Part shown: piece by piece, positions 55,439 to 64,000 of the stretch
Layout: each line of letters starts with the position of its first letter
How positions within the stretch are numbered: the stretch's first letter is position 1
Assembly (NCBI RefSeq): GCF_000166395.1
Contig: NC_014655.1
Span: 2,790,001-2,854,000 of the forward strand
Direction of reading: 5' to 3'
DNA length: 64,000 nt
Origin: Leadbetterella byssophila DSM 17132
GTDB lineage: Bacteria; Bacteroidota; Bacteroidia; Cytophagales; Spirosomataceae
Translations under genes and position numbers: made by a program
Notes under the pieces: model-generated
What the model was told of the DNA's origin: nothing
Databases searched by the model: none
What the model saw: the letters and a program-made list of their open reading frames with translations, nothing else

Positions 55439-55534
55439 TTTATTCTCGAAGATTGGTTCTAAATTTTCGATATAAAGCCCATACAGTCCGTCTTAAATTA
55501 GCTCATTGTTAGAGCGTTTGGTTTATATTTCCCT

Positions 55535-55601
55535 TTATGCCTTTTTTGTTTTCTAACCCACTAAAAAATCCGCATGGATCAAGGACGAGAAGTTCGGGTT
55601 A
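55535..55601 (+). repeat. 67-bp direct repeat, right copy (putative attachment site)
   Basis: Differs from the left copy (53961-54027) at only two positions, both inside the stems of the potential hairpin, so the fold is weaker here. The 5' arm of the tRNA terminator is not repeated. The distance between copies is 1574 bp, giving the size of the inserted unit. Confidence 0.85.
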
Positions 55602-55927
55602 CATTCTATAATCAGAGAACAAAGCATTTATTACTTAAGATTATTCAAATTTTGGAAAGAGGTTTGTTTTAAAGAGAGTTTCAAACCTTAGTATTTTCCA
55701 GGGATTTTACCCATTAAACCTAAAATAAAACGACATTAATTCGACTTACAGATAGAAGTAAACTCCTCCCCTACAACCCTATCATTTATCCTCTAAGCCA
55801 TCCTCCACATTTATATTTTTATTCTTAATCCCCCTTTCTAATCTCTTTTTCAACTTTTTTTCTTTATTAAATCAAAGTTATGCTTTAGTTTTGCGTTGTT
55901 TAGAATTGATTTAAATAAAAGTAAGAT
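55602..55927. other. Intergenic region upstream of the ankyrin/flavin operon
   Basis: No gene seen. A TAGTTTTG box (55886-55893) matches the -7 consensus and lies 34 nt before the ankyrin gene start, giving a probable operon promoter; the -33 element is not clear. Confidence 0.45.
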
Positions 55928-57400
55928 ATGAGAAAGGTAATTGTAGCCCTATTTTTGGCGGCTTCACTAAGTGCTACAGCCCAACAATCCAATAATATTT
56001 TCTTAAGCGGTGATTACTGGAAAGCTAATCCGGATCTAAGCACTGTTAAAGCTGATATCGCAAAAGGCTTCAATCCCAGCGAATCTAATTCCAATTCCTT
56101 TGACGTTACTACCATGGCCATCAATGGAGGCGCTTCTCTAGATGTAGTTAAGTTTCTGGTAAACCAAGAAGGAAACGGAGTTAAAAAGAAAACACACAAT
56201 AGTAGAACCTACCTTCAATGGGCCGCATCTAAAGGAAACCTGGAACTCGTTCAATGGCTGATCGCTCAAGGTTCAGATGTCAACCACAAAGACAGCCACG
56301 GACAATCCATCGCACAATTCGCTGCAGGTGGAAATAAAAATACTGCCGTTTTTGATGCCCTATTCAAAGCTGGCGTGAATCCTAAAGAAAGAGGTGAAAA
56401 CGGAGTAACCTTGATGCAACTGGCCGTTCCTTCTGATACGGAGCTTAAAATGACCGACTACTTCACGTCTAAAGGCCTCTCTATCCATGATAAAGACGAC
56501 AATGGCGCAAGCTTAACGGACTATGCCGCTAAGCAAGGCAACAAAGAACTCATGGAAAAACTCATGAAAAAAGGAGTAAAACCGACTAATAATGCTCTTT
56601 TCATGGCTACCGCTGGTACTCGTGCAGGAACTAACGGACTTCCTTTCTTCCAGTATCTAGTAGAAGATTTAAAATTAGATCCAAAAGCGCGTAACGCCAA
56701 TGGAGAAACGCTTCTTCATCCTTTAGTCCGCAGATCTAATCCTGATGTTCTACAGTATTTCATGAACAAAGGAATAGACTTTGGAACAGCTGATAAAGAA
56801 GGTAATACTTTATTGATGTTAGCATCGGGTGGTCGTGACCTCAACCTGGTGAAAACCTTATTAGAGAAAGTAAATAACTTAAATGCCATAAATTCTAACG
56901 GAGAATCTGCATTGACCAGAGCAGTGGCTTCTGGCACACCCGAAATCGTCGAGTTCCTACTTTCAAAAGGAGCTGACGCTAATATCAAAAACATCAATGG
57001 AGATAATTTAGCTTCTTACTGGTTCAATACCCTGGGAAGAGGACCTCAAAGTGGTGACGCAGATACTAAACTCTCACTTCTTAAAGGGGCTGGAGTTGAT
57101 TTGACTGCAGCACAATCTAACGGTAGTACCCTACTCCACCTTGCTGTAAGTAAGGAAAATCCTACTTTAATTAAGAAGGCATTAGAGCTTGGAGTAAATG
57201 TAAACGCACAAGATAAAGACGGCATGACCGCCTTACATAAAGCAGCACTTATCGCCAAAAATGATAAGGTGCTAAAACTTCTCCTAGAAGCAGGTGCTAA
57301 AAAAGAGGTTAAAAATGAGTTTGATGAAACCGCCTATGACCTTGCCAGCGAAAATGATTTCCTAAAATCCAATAAAGTTTCCGTAGATTTCTTAAAATGA
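55928..57400 (+). CDS. Exported ankyrin-repeat protein
   Basis: The 490-residue protein has a signal peptide ending in ATAQ at residue 19. About eleven ankyrin-like repeats follow (for example NSRTYLQWAASKGNLELVQ, and DGMTALHKAALIAKNDKVLKLLLEAGA near the C-terminus). Ankyrin proteins are protein-binding scaffolds; being exported, it may hold redox partners in the periplasm. Its stop overlaps the next gene by 4 bp, so it heads the four-gene flavin operon, which is an unusual member for such operons. Confidence 0.85.
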   Translation: MRKVIVALFLAASLSATAQQSNNIFLSGDYWKANPDLSTVKADIAKGFNPSESNSNSFDVTTMAINGGASLDVVKFLVNQEGNGVKKKTHNSRTYLQWAASKGNLELVQWLIAQGSDVNHKDSHGQSIAQFAAGGNKNTAVFDALFKAGVNPKERGENGVTLMQLAVPSDTELKMTDYFTSKGLSIHDKDDNGASLTDYAAKQGNKELMEKLMKKGVKPTNNALFMATAGTRAGTNGLPFFQYLVEDLKLDPKARNANGETLLHPLVRRSNPDVLQYFMNKGIDFGTADKEGNTLLMLASGGRDLNLVKTLLEKVNNLNAINSNGESALTRAVASGTPEIVEFLLSKGADANIKNINGDNLASYWFNTLGRGPQSGDADTKLSLLKGAGVDLTAAQSNGSTLLHLAVSKENPTLIKKALELGVNVNAQDKDGMTALHKAALIAKNDKVLKLLLEAGAKKEVKNEFDETAYDLASENDFLKSNKVSVDFLK

Positions 57401-57870
57401 AAAAAGTACTTTTCACACTCATTCTAGGATTGATCTCTCTAAGTACCTGGGCTCAATCTTCAAAATACAAATGCCTGATTCAAATGAATAGCTACAAGGG
57501 TGAAGCAGCTTATGTAGTTATCTCTCTTATCAATCCTCAAGGCAAATACGAAAAAACATTAGCCGTACTAGGTCCGGACAAAAAATGGTACAATACCCTT
57601 CCGGAATGGCATAAGTTCGAGACGAAAGCAAAAACCCAACTGAATGCTATCACCGGAGCATCAGTAGGTGGAGGAGATAGAGCTACTCGTACCATAGAAA
57701 TAGACGATAGCAAACTCAACAAAGGATATAAACTTCGTTTTGAATCAGCGGTAGAAGAACAGAAATACGTTCTGAAAGATGTTGAAATCAATGTAAGCCC
57801 GGAAGCTTTAGCGGAACGTGCGGAAGGTACGGGTTACATCAAATTTGTGAAACTTAGTAAGACTCAATGA
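57397..57870 (+). CDS. DUF2271 exported protein
   Basis: The 157-residue protein has a signal peptide ending in TWAQ at residue 20 and a single DUF2271 domain (YKCLIQMNSYKGEAAYVVIS; LRFESAVEEQKYVLKDVEI). A motif NAITGAS at residues 83-89 resembles the [S/T]GA[S/T] acceptor site at which ApbE attaches FMN, with Ser89 as the candidate residue. It overlaps both neighbours by 4 bp. It is inferred to be an FMN-carrying periplasmic electron carrier served by the PepSY reductase; flavinylation itself is not shown. Confidence 0.82.
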   Translation: MKKVLFTLILGLISLSTWAQSSKYKCLIQMNSYKGEAAYVVISLINPQGKYEKTLAVLGPDKKWYNTLPEWHKFETKAKTQLNAITGASVGGGDRATRTIEIDDSKLNKGYKLRFESAVEEQKYVLKDVEINVSPEALAERAEGTGYIKFVKLSKTQ

Positions 57871-60002
57871 CACTTTCGATATGGAGGTGGGCTCACTTGG
57901 CACTAGCCTTGGTTTCAGGCCTCTTTCTAATCATATTGTCCATAACTGGGGTAATCTTAGCGATAGGCGCAGTGGAATCTGACGCCTATCGCACAGATAA
58001 GAATATCACCTTAGCTGAGACTATCCCCATACTCCAAAAAAACTACTCAGAAATAACTGAAATCAGTGTAGACCATAAAGGATATGTCACCTTACAGGGT
58101 ACAGACCTGGAAGGGAATCCTGTTAATGCCTGGATCAATCCGAAAACAGGTGCCATTTACGAACCTGTCAAAAATCCTTCTGATTTTATTCAGTGGAACA
58201 TAGCCTTACACCGCTCCCTTTTCTTAAAAGAAACGGGTAGGGTCCTAGTAGGAATAGTCTCCTTCCTCCTTCTAATTATTACCATTACGGGAGTTATTCT
58301 GATTGCAAAAAGGCAACAAGGCCTCCGGCACTTTTTCGCCAAAATTCACAAAGATTACTTTTGGTCGTACTTCCACGTCATCACAGGTAGACTAACTTTA
58401 ATTCCTGTTTTCCTGTTAGCGCTAACAGGCACATACTTATTCATGGCCCGAATAGGCCTTACAGAAGCCAAAGAAAAAATCATACATTTCGAACCCGAAG
58501 AAAAAGAGATCCCGGTTCAAGAATTCCCTCTCTTTAAAAACACCTTAGTTAAAGATATTGAAAGGTTAGAATTCCCCTTCATTCCTGATGATCCTGAAGA
58601 ATTCTATATCCTCCATCTAAAAGACAAATCTCTGTCTATTCATCAAATTAGTGGTGATTTAGTAACTGAAACCGTACTCCCTAGCACAACAGTTTGGGAA
58701 AAGATCAGCTTAGACCTGCATACCGGTAGAACAAATGTCCTTTGGGCTATTATCCTTGGCATAGCATCCTTAAACATACTGTTCTTTATTTATTCCGGTT
58801 TAGCCATCACTTTCAGAAGAAAGAAATCACTGATAAAGAACCATTTCCAGGAGAAGGAAGCTGAATTCATATTACTGGTTGGTTCTGAGAATGGTAGTAC
58901 CCTAGGCTTTGCTAGTAAAATTCACGACCAACTGCTGCAGGCAGGTCATGCCTCCTATCTCACGGAGTTAAATAAAATAACTGCTTTTCCGAAAGCTAAA
59001 CACCTTTTGGTCTTTACCTCTACTTATGGCCTAGGCACAGCTCCATCTAATGCCACTAGGTTTGAACATCTATTTAACCCTAATACTTTCCCCAAGAGTT
59101 TAGACTATTCTGTAATAGGTTTTGGGTCCAAAGCCTATCCTGATTTCTGCGCATTTGCACAGCATATAGATCATTTTCTGGATCAATATTTCAGTAGAGC
59201 TCTCCCTCTATTTACCATCAATGACAGATCTACAGAGGAGTTTTCTGCTTGGGTTCAAGCCTGGAATAAGGCCAAAAATATGGATTTAGGAACCACTCCT
59301 GCCCTATATACCGCCCAATCTCCTAAACTCATCCCTTTTGAGGTTATAAATCATACCCAAACGAATCCTACCTTCATTTTGGAACTAAAACCCTTAAAAA
59401 AGGTAAGCTTTAGATCAGGTGACCTGCTCGCTATCTATCCTCAAAACAAAGAAAGACTGTACTCCGTAGGAAAGGTGAATAATCACCTCCAACTTGTAGT
59501 TAAACACCATGAGAATGGATTAGGCTCCACCCTCTTAGCAGAACTAAAACCAGGAGATATTTTGGAAGCCAAATGCATCAAAAATGATAGCTTCCACATT
59601 CCAGATAAATCAAAGGAAATCTTCATGATAGCCAATGGAACCGGAATAGCACCTTTCCTAGGCATGATAGCAGAAAATACCTCAAAAAAGAAGATACACC
59701 TTTATGCCGGCTTCCGTCAAAAGAACTCCTTATCAGAGATATATGATCAATGGACCAATACGGCCATCCGAGACCATAAACTTCAGTCTTACCAAGTAGC
59801 CTATTCTAGAGCAGAAAATTTCTGCTACGTAATGGACCTATTGGTTCAAGACTCCAGTAAATTTGTCAAGGCGATGCAAAACGGAGCTACAATCATGATT
59901 TGTGGTTCACTGATCATGCAAAATGATGTAGAAAAGGTACTAGAGGAGATCCTTGGCGACCTACAACCGTATCGCTCCCAGATTCGCACTGATTGCTACT
60001 AG
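57867..60002 (+). CDS. PepSY transmembrane protein fused to flavodoxin/ferredoxin-NADP reductase domains
   Basis: The 711-residue protein has two parts. The N-terminal ~320 residues form a PepSY-associated membrane module with four helices (WRWAHLALALVSGLFLIIL, then others). The C-terminal part is a cytosolic diflavin reductase: a flavodoxin domain from about residue 335 (LLVGSENGSTLGFASKI), an FAD-binding domain, and an NAD-binding domain with GTGIAPFLG near residue 591. Such fusions carry electrons from NAD(P)H through FAD and FMN across the inner membrane. Downstream apbE begins right after its stop. The neighbours suggest the electrons go to the flavinylated DUF2271 protein. Confidence 0.88.
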   Translation: MTLSIWRWAHLALALVSGLFLIILSITGVILAIGAVESDAYRTDKNITLAETIPILQKNYSEITEISVDHKGYVTLQGTDLEGNPVNAWINPKTGAIYEPVKNPSDFIQWNIALHRSLFLKETGRVLVGIVSFLLLIITITGVILIAKRQQGLRHFFAKIHKDYFWSYFHVITGRLTLIPVFLLALTGTYLFMARIGLTEAKEKIIHFEPEEKEIPVQEFPLFKNTLVKDIERLEFPFIPDDPEEFYILHLKDKSLSIHQISGDLVTETVLPSTTVWEKISLDLHTGRTNVLWAIILGIASLNILFFIYSGLAITFRRKKSLIKNHFQEKEAEFILLVGSENGSTLGFASKIHDQLLQAGHASYLTELNKITAFPKAKHLLVFTSTYGLGTAPSNATRFEHLFNPNTFPKSLDYSVIGFGSKAYPDFCAFAQHIDHFLDQYFSRALPLFTINDRSTEEFSAWVQAWNKAKNMDLGTTPALYTAQSPKLIPFEVINHTQTNPTFILELKPLKKVSFRSGDLLAIYPQNKERLYSVGKVNNHLQLVVKHHENGLGSTLLAELKPGDILEAKCIKNDSFHIPDKSKEIFMIANGTGIAPFLGMIAENTSKKKIHLYAGFRQKNSLSEIYDQWTNTAIRDHKLQSYQVAYSRAENFCYVMDLLVQDSSKFVKAMQNGATIMICGSLIMQNDVEKVLEEILGDLQPYRSQIRTDCY

Positions 60003-60944
60003 ATGAGAAAGTTAATCTTCTTACTATTCCTTTTTCATACGGGATTTTCTCAACACAGAAAACAAACCGTACTCATGGGCTCCGTATTTGAGTTTGTAGT
60101 AATAGAAGAAGATTCTGCTAAAGCTCAAGAGTATTTTAAGCAGGTTATTGAGGAAATTGATAGGATAGAAAACCTTATTTCTGAATGGAGACCCTATACT
60201 CAGATTTCTGAAGTTAACCGGCAAGCGGGCATTCGTCCTGTCAAAGTAAATAAAGAAGTCCTAGATCTAACTCTGCGCGCCCTAAACTATTGGAAATGGA
60301 GCGATGGCGCATTTGATATAAGTATCGTTGCCTTAGACAAAGTCTGGAAGTTTGACGGCAGTATGGATAGATTACCTACCCCAGAAGAATTAGCCTACTC
60401 CATTCGTCATGTAGGATCCCAATATATCGAAATAGACACCCTCAATTCTACAATCTTTCTTTCAAAGAAAGGAATGAAAATAGGCTTTGGATCCATAGGC
60501 AAAGGATATGCTGCAGATAAAGGCCGAGAACTTCTGAAAAACCTAGGAGTGAAAGGAGGAATAGTGAATGCTTCCGGAGATTTGAGCACATGGGGATTAC
60601 CTAGCCAACAAGCTTACTGGAAAATAGGAATAGCAGACCCCTATCGTTCTGACCGTATTCTAAAGGTTCTTAAGCTTAAGGAAGATGCCGTAGCCACTTC
60701 GGGAAGTACGGAAAAGTATGCGGAGATAGGAGGCAAAAGATATTCCCATATCATTGACCCAAAAACCGGCTGGCCCAGCTCATCTTTGGCCAGTGTGACA
60801 GTCTATGGCCCCAGTGCTGAATTCTGTAATTACCTCAGCACTTCTCTAATGGTTTTGGGCAAAAAGAAAGGCAAGAAGCTTGTCAAAAGGTATCCCGAAT
60901 ACCAAGCTATCTTTGTAAAAACTAGAAATCGAGTAGGAAGATAG
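60003..60944 (+). CDS. apbE: FAD:protein FMN transferase (ApbE), C-terminus altered by intron
   Basis: The 313-residue protein has a signal peptide (to about residue 16). ApbE motifs are VLMGSVFEFVVI, the FAD-binding YWKWSDGAFDIS, GSIGKGYAADKG near residue 165, NASGDLSTWG, and SHIIDPKTGWP. It transfers FMN to Ser/Thr of exported proteins. The last three codons (GTA GGA AGA) and the stop appear to come from the inserted group II intron. Joining the exons would give a slightly longer tail ending NRKNNPLLSEGD. The catalytic part is complete, so it is likely active. Confidence 0.9.
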   Translation: MRKLIFLLFLFHTGFSQHRKQTVLMGSVFEFVVIEEDSAKAQEYFKQVIEEIDRIENLISEWRPYTQISEVNRQAGIRPVKVNKEVLDLTLRALNYWKWSDGAFDISIVALDKVWKFDGSMDRLPTPEELAYSIRHVGSQYIEIDTLNSTIFLSKKGMKIGFGSIGKGYAADKGRELLKNLGVKGGIVNASGDLSTWGLPSQQAYWKIGIADPYRSDRILKVLKLKEDAVATSGSTEKYAEIGGKRYSHIIDPKTGWPSSSLASVTVYGPSAEFCNYLSTSLMVLGKKKGKKLVKRYPEYQAIFVKTRNRVGR

Positions 60945-60971
60945 GGATTATTTCCCTATCTGTCCTCTCAC

Positions 60972-61004
60972 ACCACCCGGCATACGGATCCGTACCAAGG
61001 CGGT
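60972..61004 (-). ncRNA. Group II intron domain V
   Basis: On the minus strand ACCGCC pairs with GGGTGGT and GTACGG with CCGTATGC around a 2-nt AT loop region, giving the 33-nt catalytic hairpin. It starts only 3 nt after the maturase stop codon. Confidence 0.8.
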
Positions 61005-61007
61005 TTG

Positions 61008-62456
61008 TTAGAATAACGTCGTTTGATGCGTTGTTCTCCAGTAATAGTAGTCTGCAAATCCTTCGTAACCTAATTTAGTAAAGTATGAGTTTGTTAGCGT
61101 TGTTTGAACGATAGGGCTTGTCCCTGTCCGAGTATAGGATTTACGGGTGTTCGCATGTTGGTAGGCAAGCCAGCGTTTGGCTCCCAGTTTCATTAAGTTC
61201 CGAATTCGATTACCTGCGGTCTTCCATTGCTTCCAAAGCAGAACACGCAAGCGTCTTCGCACTAGTTCATCTAGTGTTACCATCACCTTCTTATTCGTTG
61301 CTATACGAAAGTAATCCACCCAGCCGTGAATAATTTGCCGTAGTTTAGTCAGTCGCTCATGCATAGGAGTAGCTGTATTACGTCGAGTATTTTGACGTAA
61401 CTTCTCTCGGATTCGTTCGATACTCTTTGCAGAGATACGAATCTGCCAATCTCCTTGAGTTTTGAAGAAACTAAAGCCGAGTAAACTACTTTGGGAAGGT
61501 TTGCTTACCTTACTCTTTTCACGGTTCACTTTCAGTTTTAGTGTAGATTCGATGTAACTGGTGATGTTGCGCATAATACGAGTGGCGGATTTATTGCTCT
61601 TCGCGTAGATACTACAGTCATCCGCATAGCGTACAAATCGATGTCCACGGGAGCTGAGTTCCCTGTCCAGTTCGTTCAGGATGATGTTTGACAAAAGTGG
61701 ACTTAAAGGACTACCCTGTGGTGTGCCCTTGGTTCGCTTTTGTTCAAGACCATGATCCATAATCCCACAACGAAGGTATTTCCCGATCAGGGCTAGGACT
61801 CGATGATCCGTAATCTTCTTGCTCAAAAGATGCATCAGTATGTCGTGGTTCACTTGATCGAAGAATTGTTCCAAATCAAGTTCAACGACCCACGTGTAGC
61901 CCAAGTTCAGATACTCTTGCGCTTTAATGACGGCCTGATGAGCATTACGATTCGGACGGAAGCCGTAGCTGTTATCGTGAAAATCACCCTCATACTTTAA
62001 CCCAAGCCATTGGGAAATGCTTTGCTGAATAACACGGTCGATGACCGTTGGGATACCCAGCATACGCTTGCCGCCACTTGCTTTGGGAATCTCTACTTTC
62101 CGAACAGCTTGTGGGCGGTAAGTGCCAGAGAGAATATCCGATCGCAGGGATTGCCAGTGCGTGTTAAGGTAGTCACGAAGATTATCGATCTGCATACCAT
62201 CAACTCCGCTAGCACCTCCATTAGAGATGACACGATCAACTGCGTGTTTGACATTTCGGATGTGTAATATCTCTTCCAACATAGTATTACTAAAAAAAAC
62301 CTCAGGCATTGTGTCCACTTCGTTGCACGACTCAGCTAAGCTCCTCTTGCATTTTACTATCAGTTTCCGACCTACCCTCATGCAAGCAGTTCTCTTATGT
62401 GGTTCGGCTTTTAACACTTCGTCATAAACTTCATGGTTCCTTTGCCATTCTAACAT
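61008..62456 (-). CDS. ltrA: Group II intron reverse transcriptase/maturase
   Basis: The 482-residue protein carries the RT blocks: GASGVDGMQIDNL, PKASGGKRMLGIPTVIDR, NSYGFRPNRNAHQA, the LEQFFDQVNHDIL acidic site, TPQGSPLSPLLSNIILNEL, and RYADDCSIYAKS with the YADD catalytic pair. A maturase X domain follows. No zinc-finger HNH endonuclease (no CxxC) is seen at the C-terminus, so it is En-minus. It assists splicing and reverse-transcribes the intron at new sites. The start could be at 62456 or a later Met such as MPEVFF. Confidence 0.93.
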   Translation of the reverse strand: MLEWQRNHEVYDEVLKAEPHKRTACMRVGRKLIVKCKRSLAESCNEVDTMPEVFFSNTMLEEILHIRNVKHAVDRVISNGGASGVDGMQIDNLRDYLNTHWQSLRSDILSGTYRPQAVRKVEIPKASGGKRMLGIPTVIDRVIQQSISQWLGLKYEGDFHDNSYGFRPNRNAHQAVIKAQEYLNLGYTWVVELDLEQFFDQVNHDILMHLLSKKITDHRVLALIGKYLRCGIMDHGLEQKRTKGTPQGSPLSPLLSNIILNELDRELSSRGHRFVRYADDCSIYAKSNKSATRIMRNITSYIESTLKLKVNREKSKVSKPSQSSLLGFSFFKTQGDWQIRISAKSIERIREKLRQNTRRNTATPMHERLTKLRQIIHGWVDYFRIATNKKVMVTLDELVRRRLRVLLWKQWKTAGNRIRNLMKLGAKRWLAYQHANTRKSYTRTGTSPIVQTTLTNSYFTKLGYEGFADYYYWRTTHQTTLF

Positions 62457-62866
62457 TCAGACCTTCCCCTGTATAAAGTAGAGAAGCAGGGTACTATGTC
62501 CTCTGCTGACTTCTGACTAAAGCATACTAGCATTATTATTCTGCTATATGTTTCTTCGCGGGCATTCGCGTATACCTTTGACAGAGTTTAGTCAGATCTC
62601 CCCAGGTAAGAACAATAACTTTCACCTCATATATCCGCTACATTTACCATAGTGTTTCCGTACAGTTTAGGGCTTCGGCTTGTTTTGCAGCCTCACCCAA
62701 CACTTGCGGCCTTGTATGTAGTTTCTGTTCGTCGGATCGAGGTTTTGCCTCAGACTTCCTTCAGATTCCACCTCACGGTGGACACCCTTGTCATAAGCTA
62801 ACACTTCCCACTGTAAAGGCGTGTTCGGGACTTACACCCTAGAGTTATTGCACATGCTGGGCACAC

Positions 62867-62897
62867 AAAAATAATCCCCTCCTTTCAGAAGGGGATT
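62867..62897 (-). terminator. Terminator of the TolC-like gene and intron insertion site
   Basis: On the minus strand AATCCCC pairs with GGGGATT (around TTCTGAAAGGA) and ends in ATTTTT. The intron begins immediately after the T-run. The same DNA read on the plus strand may have held the original apbE stop (GGG GAT TAA), overlapping the terminator. Confidence 0.85.
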
Positions 62898-62901
62898 AAA
62901 C

Positions 62902-64000
62902 TTATTTCCATCCACCACCCAGTGCTTTGTAGAGCGATATAGATGACAACCACTGTCGCTTATACGCCTCCACCCTATCTAACTGAGCTTGCAAGGCATT
63001 CTGCTGCGCTACTAGTACTTCCAAATAAGTAGCCTTTGCTGCCATATACAGTTCGTTTGAAGTTTGGACAGACAACTGTAAGACCTGAGCTTCCTCATTT
63101 TTCAAGTCGGAAATTTCCTTGTATGCCTCTATCCTATTTAACTCATTCAAAACCTCTGTATATCCATTCAATAGGGCCTGATGATAATCTAACAAAGCTA
63201 GGACTTGAGAAGACTTAGCCGTAGAGAAACGTGCTTCAATAGCTTTTCTATTCAATAAAGGTGCCGTAAGACCTCCCACTAAGGAATAGGCCAAAGAAGT
63301 AGGTGTTTCAAGCAAATATTTGGGATTGAAGGCTTGATAACCTATTCCAGCGCTCAGTTGTATACTTGGCAGGAATTCAGCTCTGGCAGAAAGTACGTCT
63401 AAACGCTTTGATTCTACTTCTAAAGCAGCCGCTTTAATATCCGGACGGTTATGTAAAACCTGTACAGGAATACCTGCAGATATATCTTTTGGCAATCCTC
63501 TAAAAAGCAAATCCTTACTTCTCACTATAGGCTGAGGATATCTTCCCAAAAGTATATTCAATCTGTTTTCAACCTCAGAGATTTCCTGCTTGACTTGCCT
63601 TTCAAGCGTCTGAGTATTCAATTGTTGAGCCTTAAACTGCTGCACCACTAACTCATTTGCTCTGGCTGCTTCTTTCTGAGCACGGATGACATCTAAAACC
63701 TCCTCCTGATTCCTTACCGTCTCACTTAAAACCGTTAATTCATGATCCAAAGCCACCAACTCAAAATAGGCTGAAGCCACTTCTGCAACCAACTGCGTCT
63801 GCACATAATTTACCCCTTCCACAGAAGCCAAGAATTGCTGATAAGCAGATTTCTTTCTGTTCGACAACTTCTTCCATGCGTCTATCTCCCATGTCGACTG
63901 TAAGCCGATATAGAAATCAGGTAGATCCACAGGCACTCTTTTCCCCGGTAGAATGTCAGTTGTAGCATTCCCTACACCATCCATGGTATAATAACCGTAT
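62902..64000 (-). CDS. TolC-family outer-membrane efflux protein, 5' end outside the window
   Basis: At least 365 codons are visible and the frame is open to the right edge, so the signal sequence is missing. Motifs fit NodT/RND-type outer-membrane factors: the helical coiled-coil repeats (VAEVASAYFELVALDHELTVL, then VRNQEEVLDVIRAQ), the RPDIKAAALEVESKRLDVLSARAEFLPSI segment, and GIGYQAFNPKYL. It would be the outer-membrane duct of a tripartite efflux pump whose other parts should lie beyond the window. Confidence 0.9.
   Translation of the reverse strand, partial: YGYYTMDGVGNATTDILPGKRVPVDLPDFYIGLQSTWEIDAWKKLSNRKKSAYQQFLASVEGVNYVQTQLVAEVASAYFELVALDHELTVLSETVRNQEEVLDVIRAQKEAARANELVVQQFKAQQLNTQTLERQVKQEISEVENRLNILLGRYPQPIVRSKDLLFRGLPKDISAGIPVQVLHNRPDIKAAALEVESKRLDVLSARAEFLPSIQLSAGIGYQAFNPKYLLETPTSLAYSLVGGLTAPLLNRKAIEARFSTAKSSQVLALLDYHQALLNGYTEVLNELNRIEAYKEISDLKNEEAQVLQLSVQTSNELYMAAKATYLEVLVAQQNALQAQLDRVEAYKRQWLSSISLYKALGGGWK

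Larger units (their letters stand above)
60933..62866 (-). mobile_element. Group II intron with maturase gene
   Basis: The ~1.93-kb element reads on the minus strand. Its 5' end is GTGTGCCCAGCATG (at 62866), matching the GUGYG start. A structured ~410-nt 5' region precedes the maturase gene. Domain V is at 61004-60972. A domain VI stem without clear branch A (AGATAGGG/CCCTATCT) leads to a CCTAC 3' end (at 60933). The 5' exon is the T-run of the TolC gene's terminator, an insertion preference known for class C introns. The 3' boundary is inferred from the DVI fold and may be off by a few bases. Confidence 0.85.

Noticed and set aside
60937-60958. Rho-independent terminator for apbE
   Set aside because: The stem has no T-run on the plus strand, and it fits better as intron domain VI.

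Overview
The window comes from a member of the Bacteroidota, most likely a free-living Cytophagales-type bacterium. The evidence is a SusC/SusD pair with a divergent hybrid two-component regulator, GLPGLI and TonB-type outer-membrane proteins, a FucP-like sugar permease, LytTR/LytS regulators, and promoter-like sequences of the TTG-N19/20-TAnnTTTG type. The species cannot be named from this sequence alone.

Layout. (1) 1-14228 is a polysaccharide utilisation locus. A minus-strand operon susC-susD-GH105-DUF2264-GH43 faces a hybrid two-component regulator and a metallophosphoesterase on the plus strand. The enzyme set fits plant type II arabinogalactan. (2) 14255-22905 is an accessory region with three arrays of a ~230-300 bp hairpin repeat, 17 copies in all. 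The arrays surround a HigBA toxin-antitoxin pair, a gene remnant and a cation P-type ATPase. An IS3 element follows and has broken a LytTR response regulator. (3) 25032-35470 is mostly housekeeping: a LytS-type kinase, fthC, valS, an orphan LytTR protein, a sugar permease, hflX, smpB, rdgB and prfA, plus a probable small RNA in front of smpB. (4) 35615-43730 carries a porin-like protein and a decayed partial copy of it, a TonB-type receptor with a GLPGLI protein, a stop-interrupted cysteine-rich exported protein, a TPR protein and gcvT. (5) 43854-53688 carries an alpha-2-macroglobulin, an AlgH-like protein, ndh, anmK and an Fe-S membrane oxidoreductase. (6) 53799-55601 holds tRNA-Phe with a good promoter, followed by a 1.57-kb insertion bounded by 67-bp direct repeats that carries an HTH/PIN-domain toxin-antitoxin pair. 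(7) 55928-60944 is a tightly packed operon: ankyrin protein, DUF2271, PepSY/flavodoxin reductase and ApbE, which looks like an exported flavin electron-transfer system. (8) 60933-62866 is a group II intron, inserted just behind the terminator of a TolC-type gene (62902-64000, partial) and apparently replacing the last codons of apbE.

The strongest candidates for undescribed biology are the hairpin arrays, where compensatory base changes show that the fold is kept; the direct-repeat-bounded toxin-antitoxin cassette at tRNA-Phe; the flavin operon, whose DUF2271 protein carries a possible flavinylation motif; and the promoter-hairpin-terminator unit upstream of smpB.
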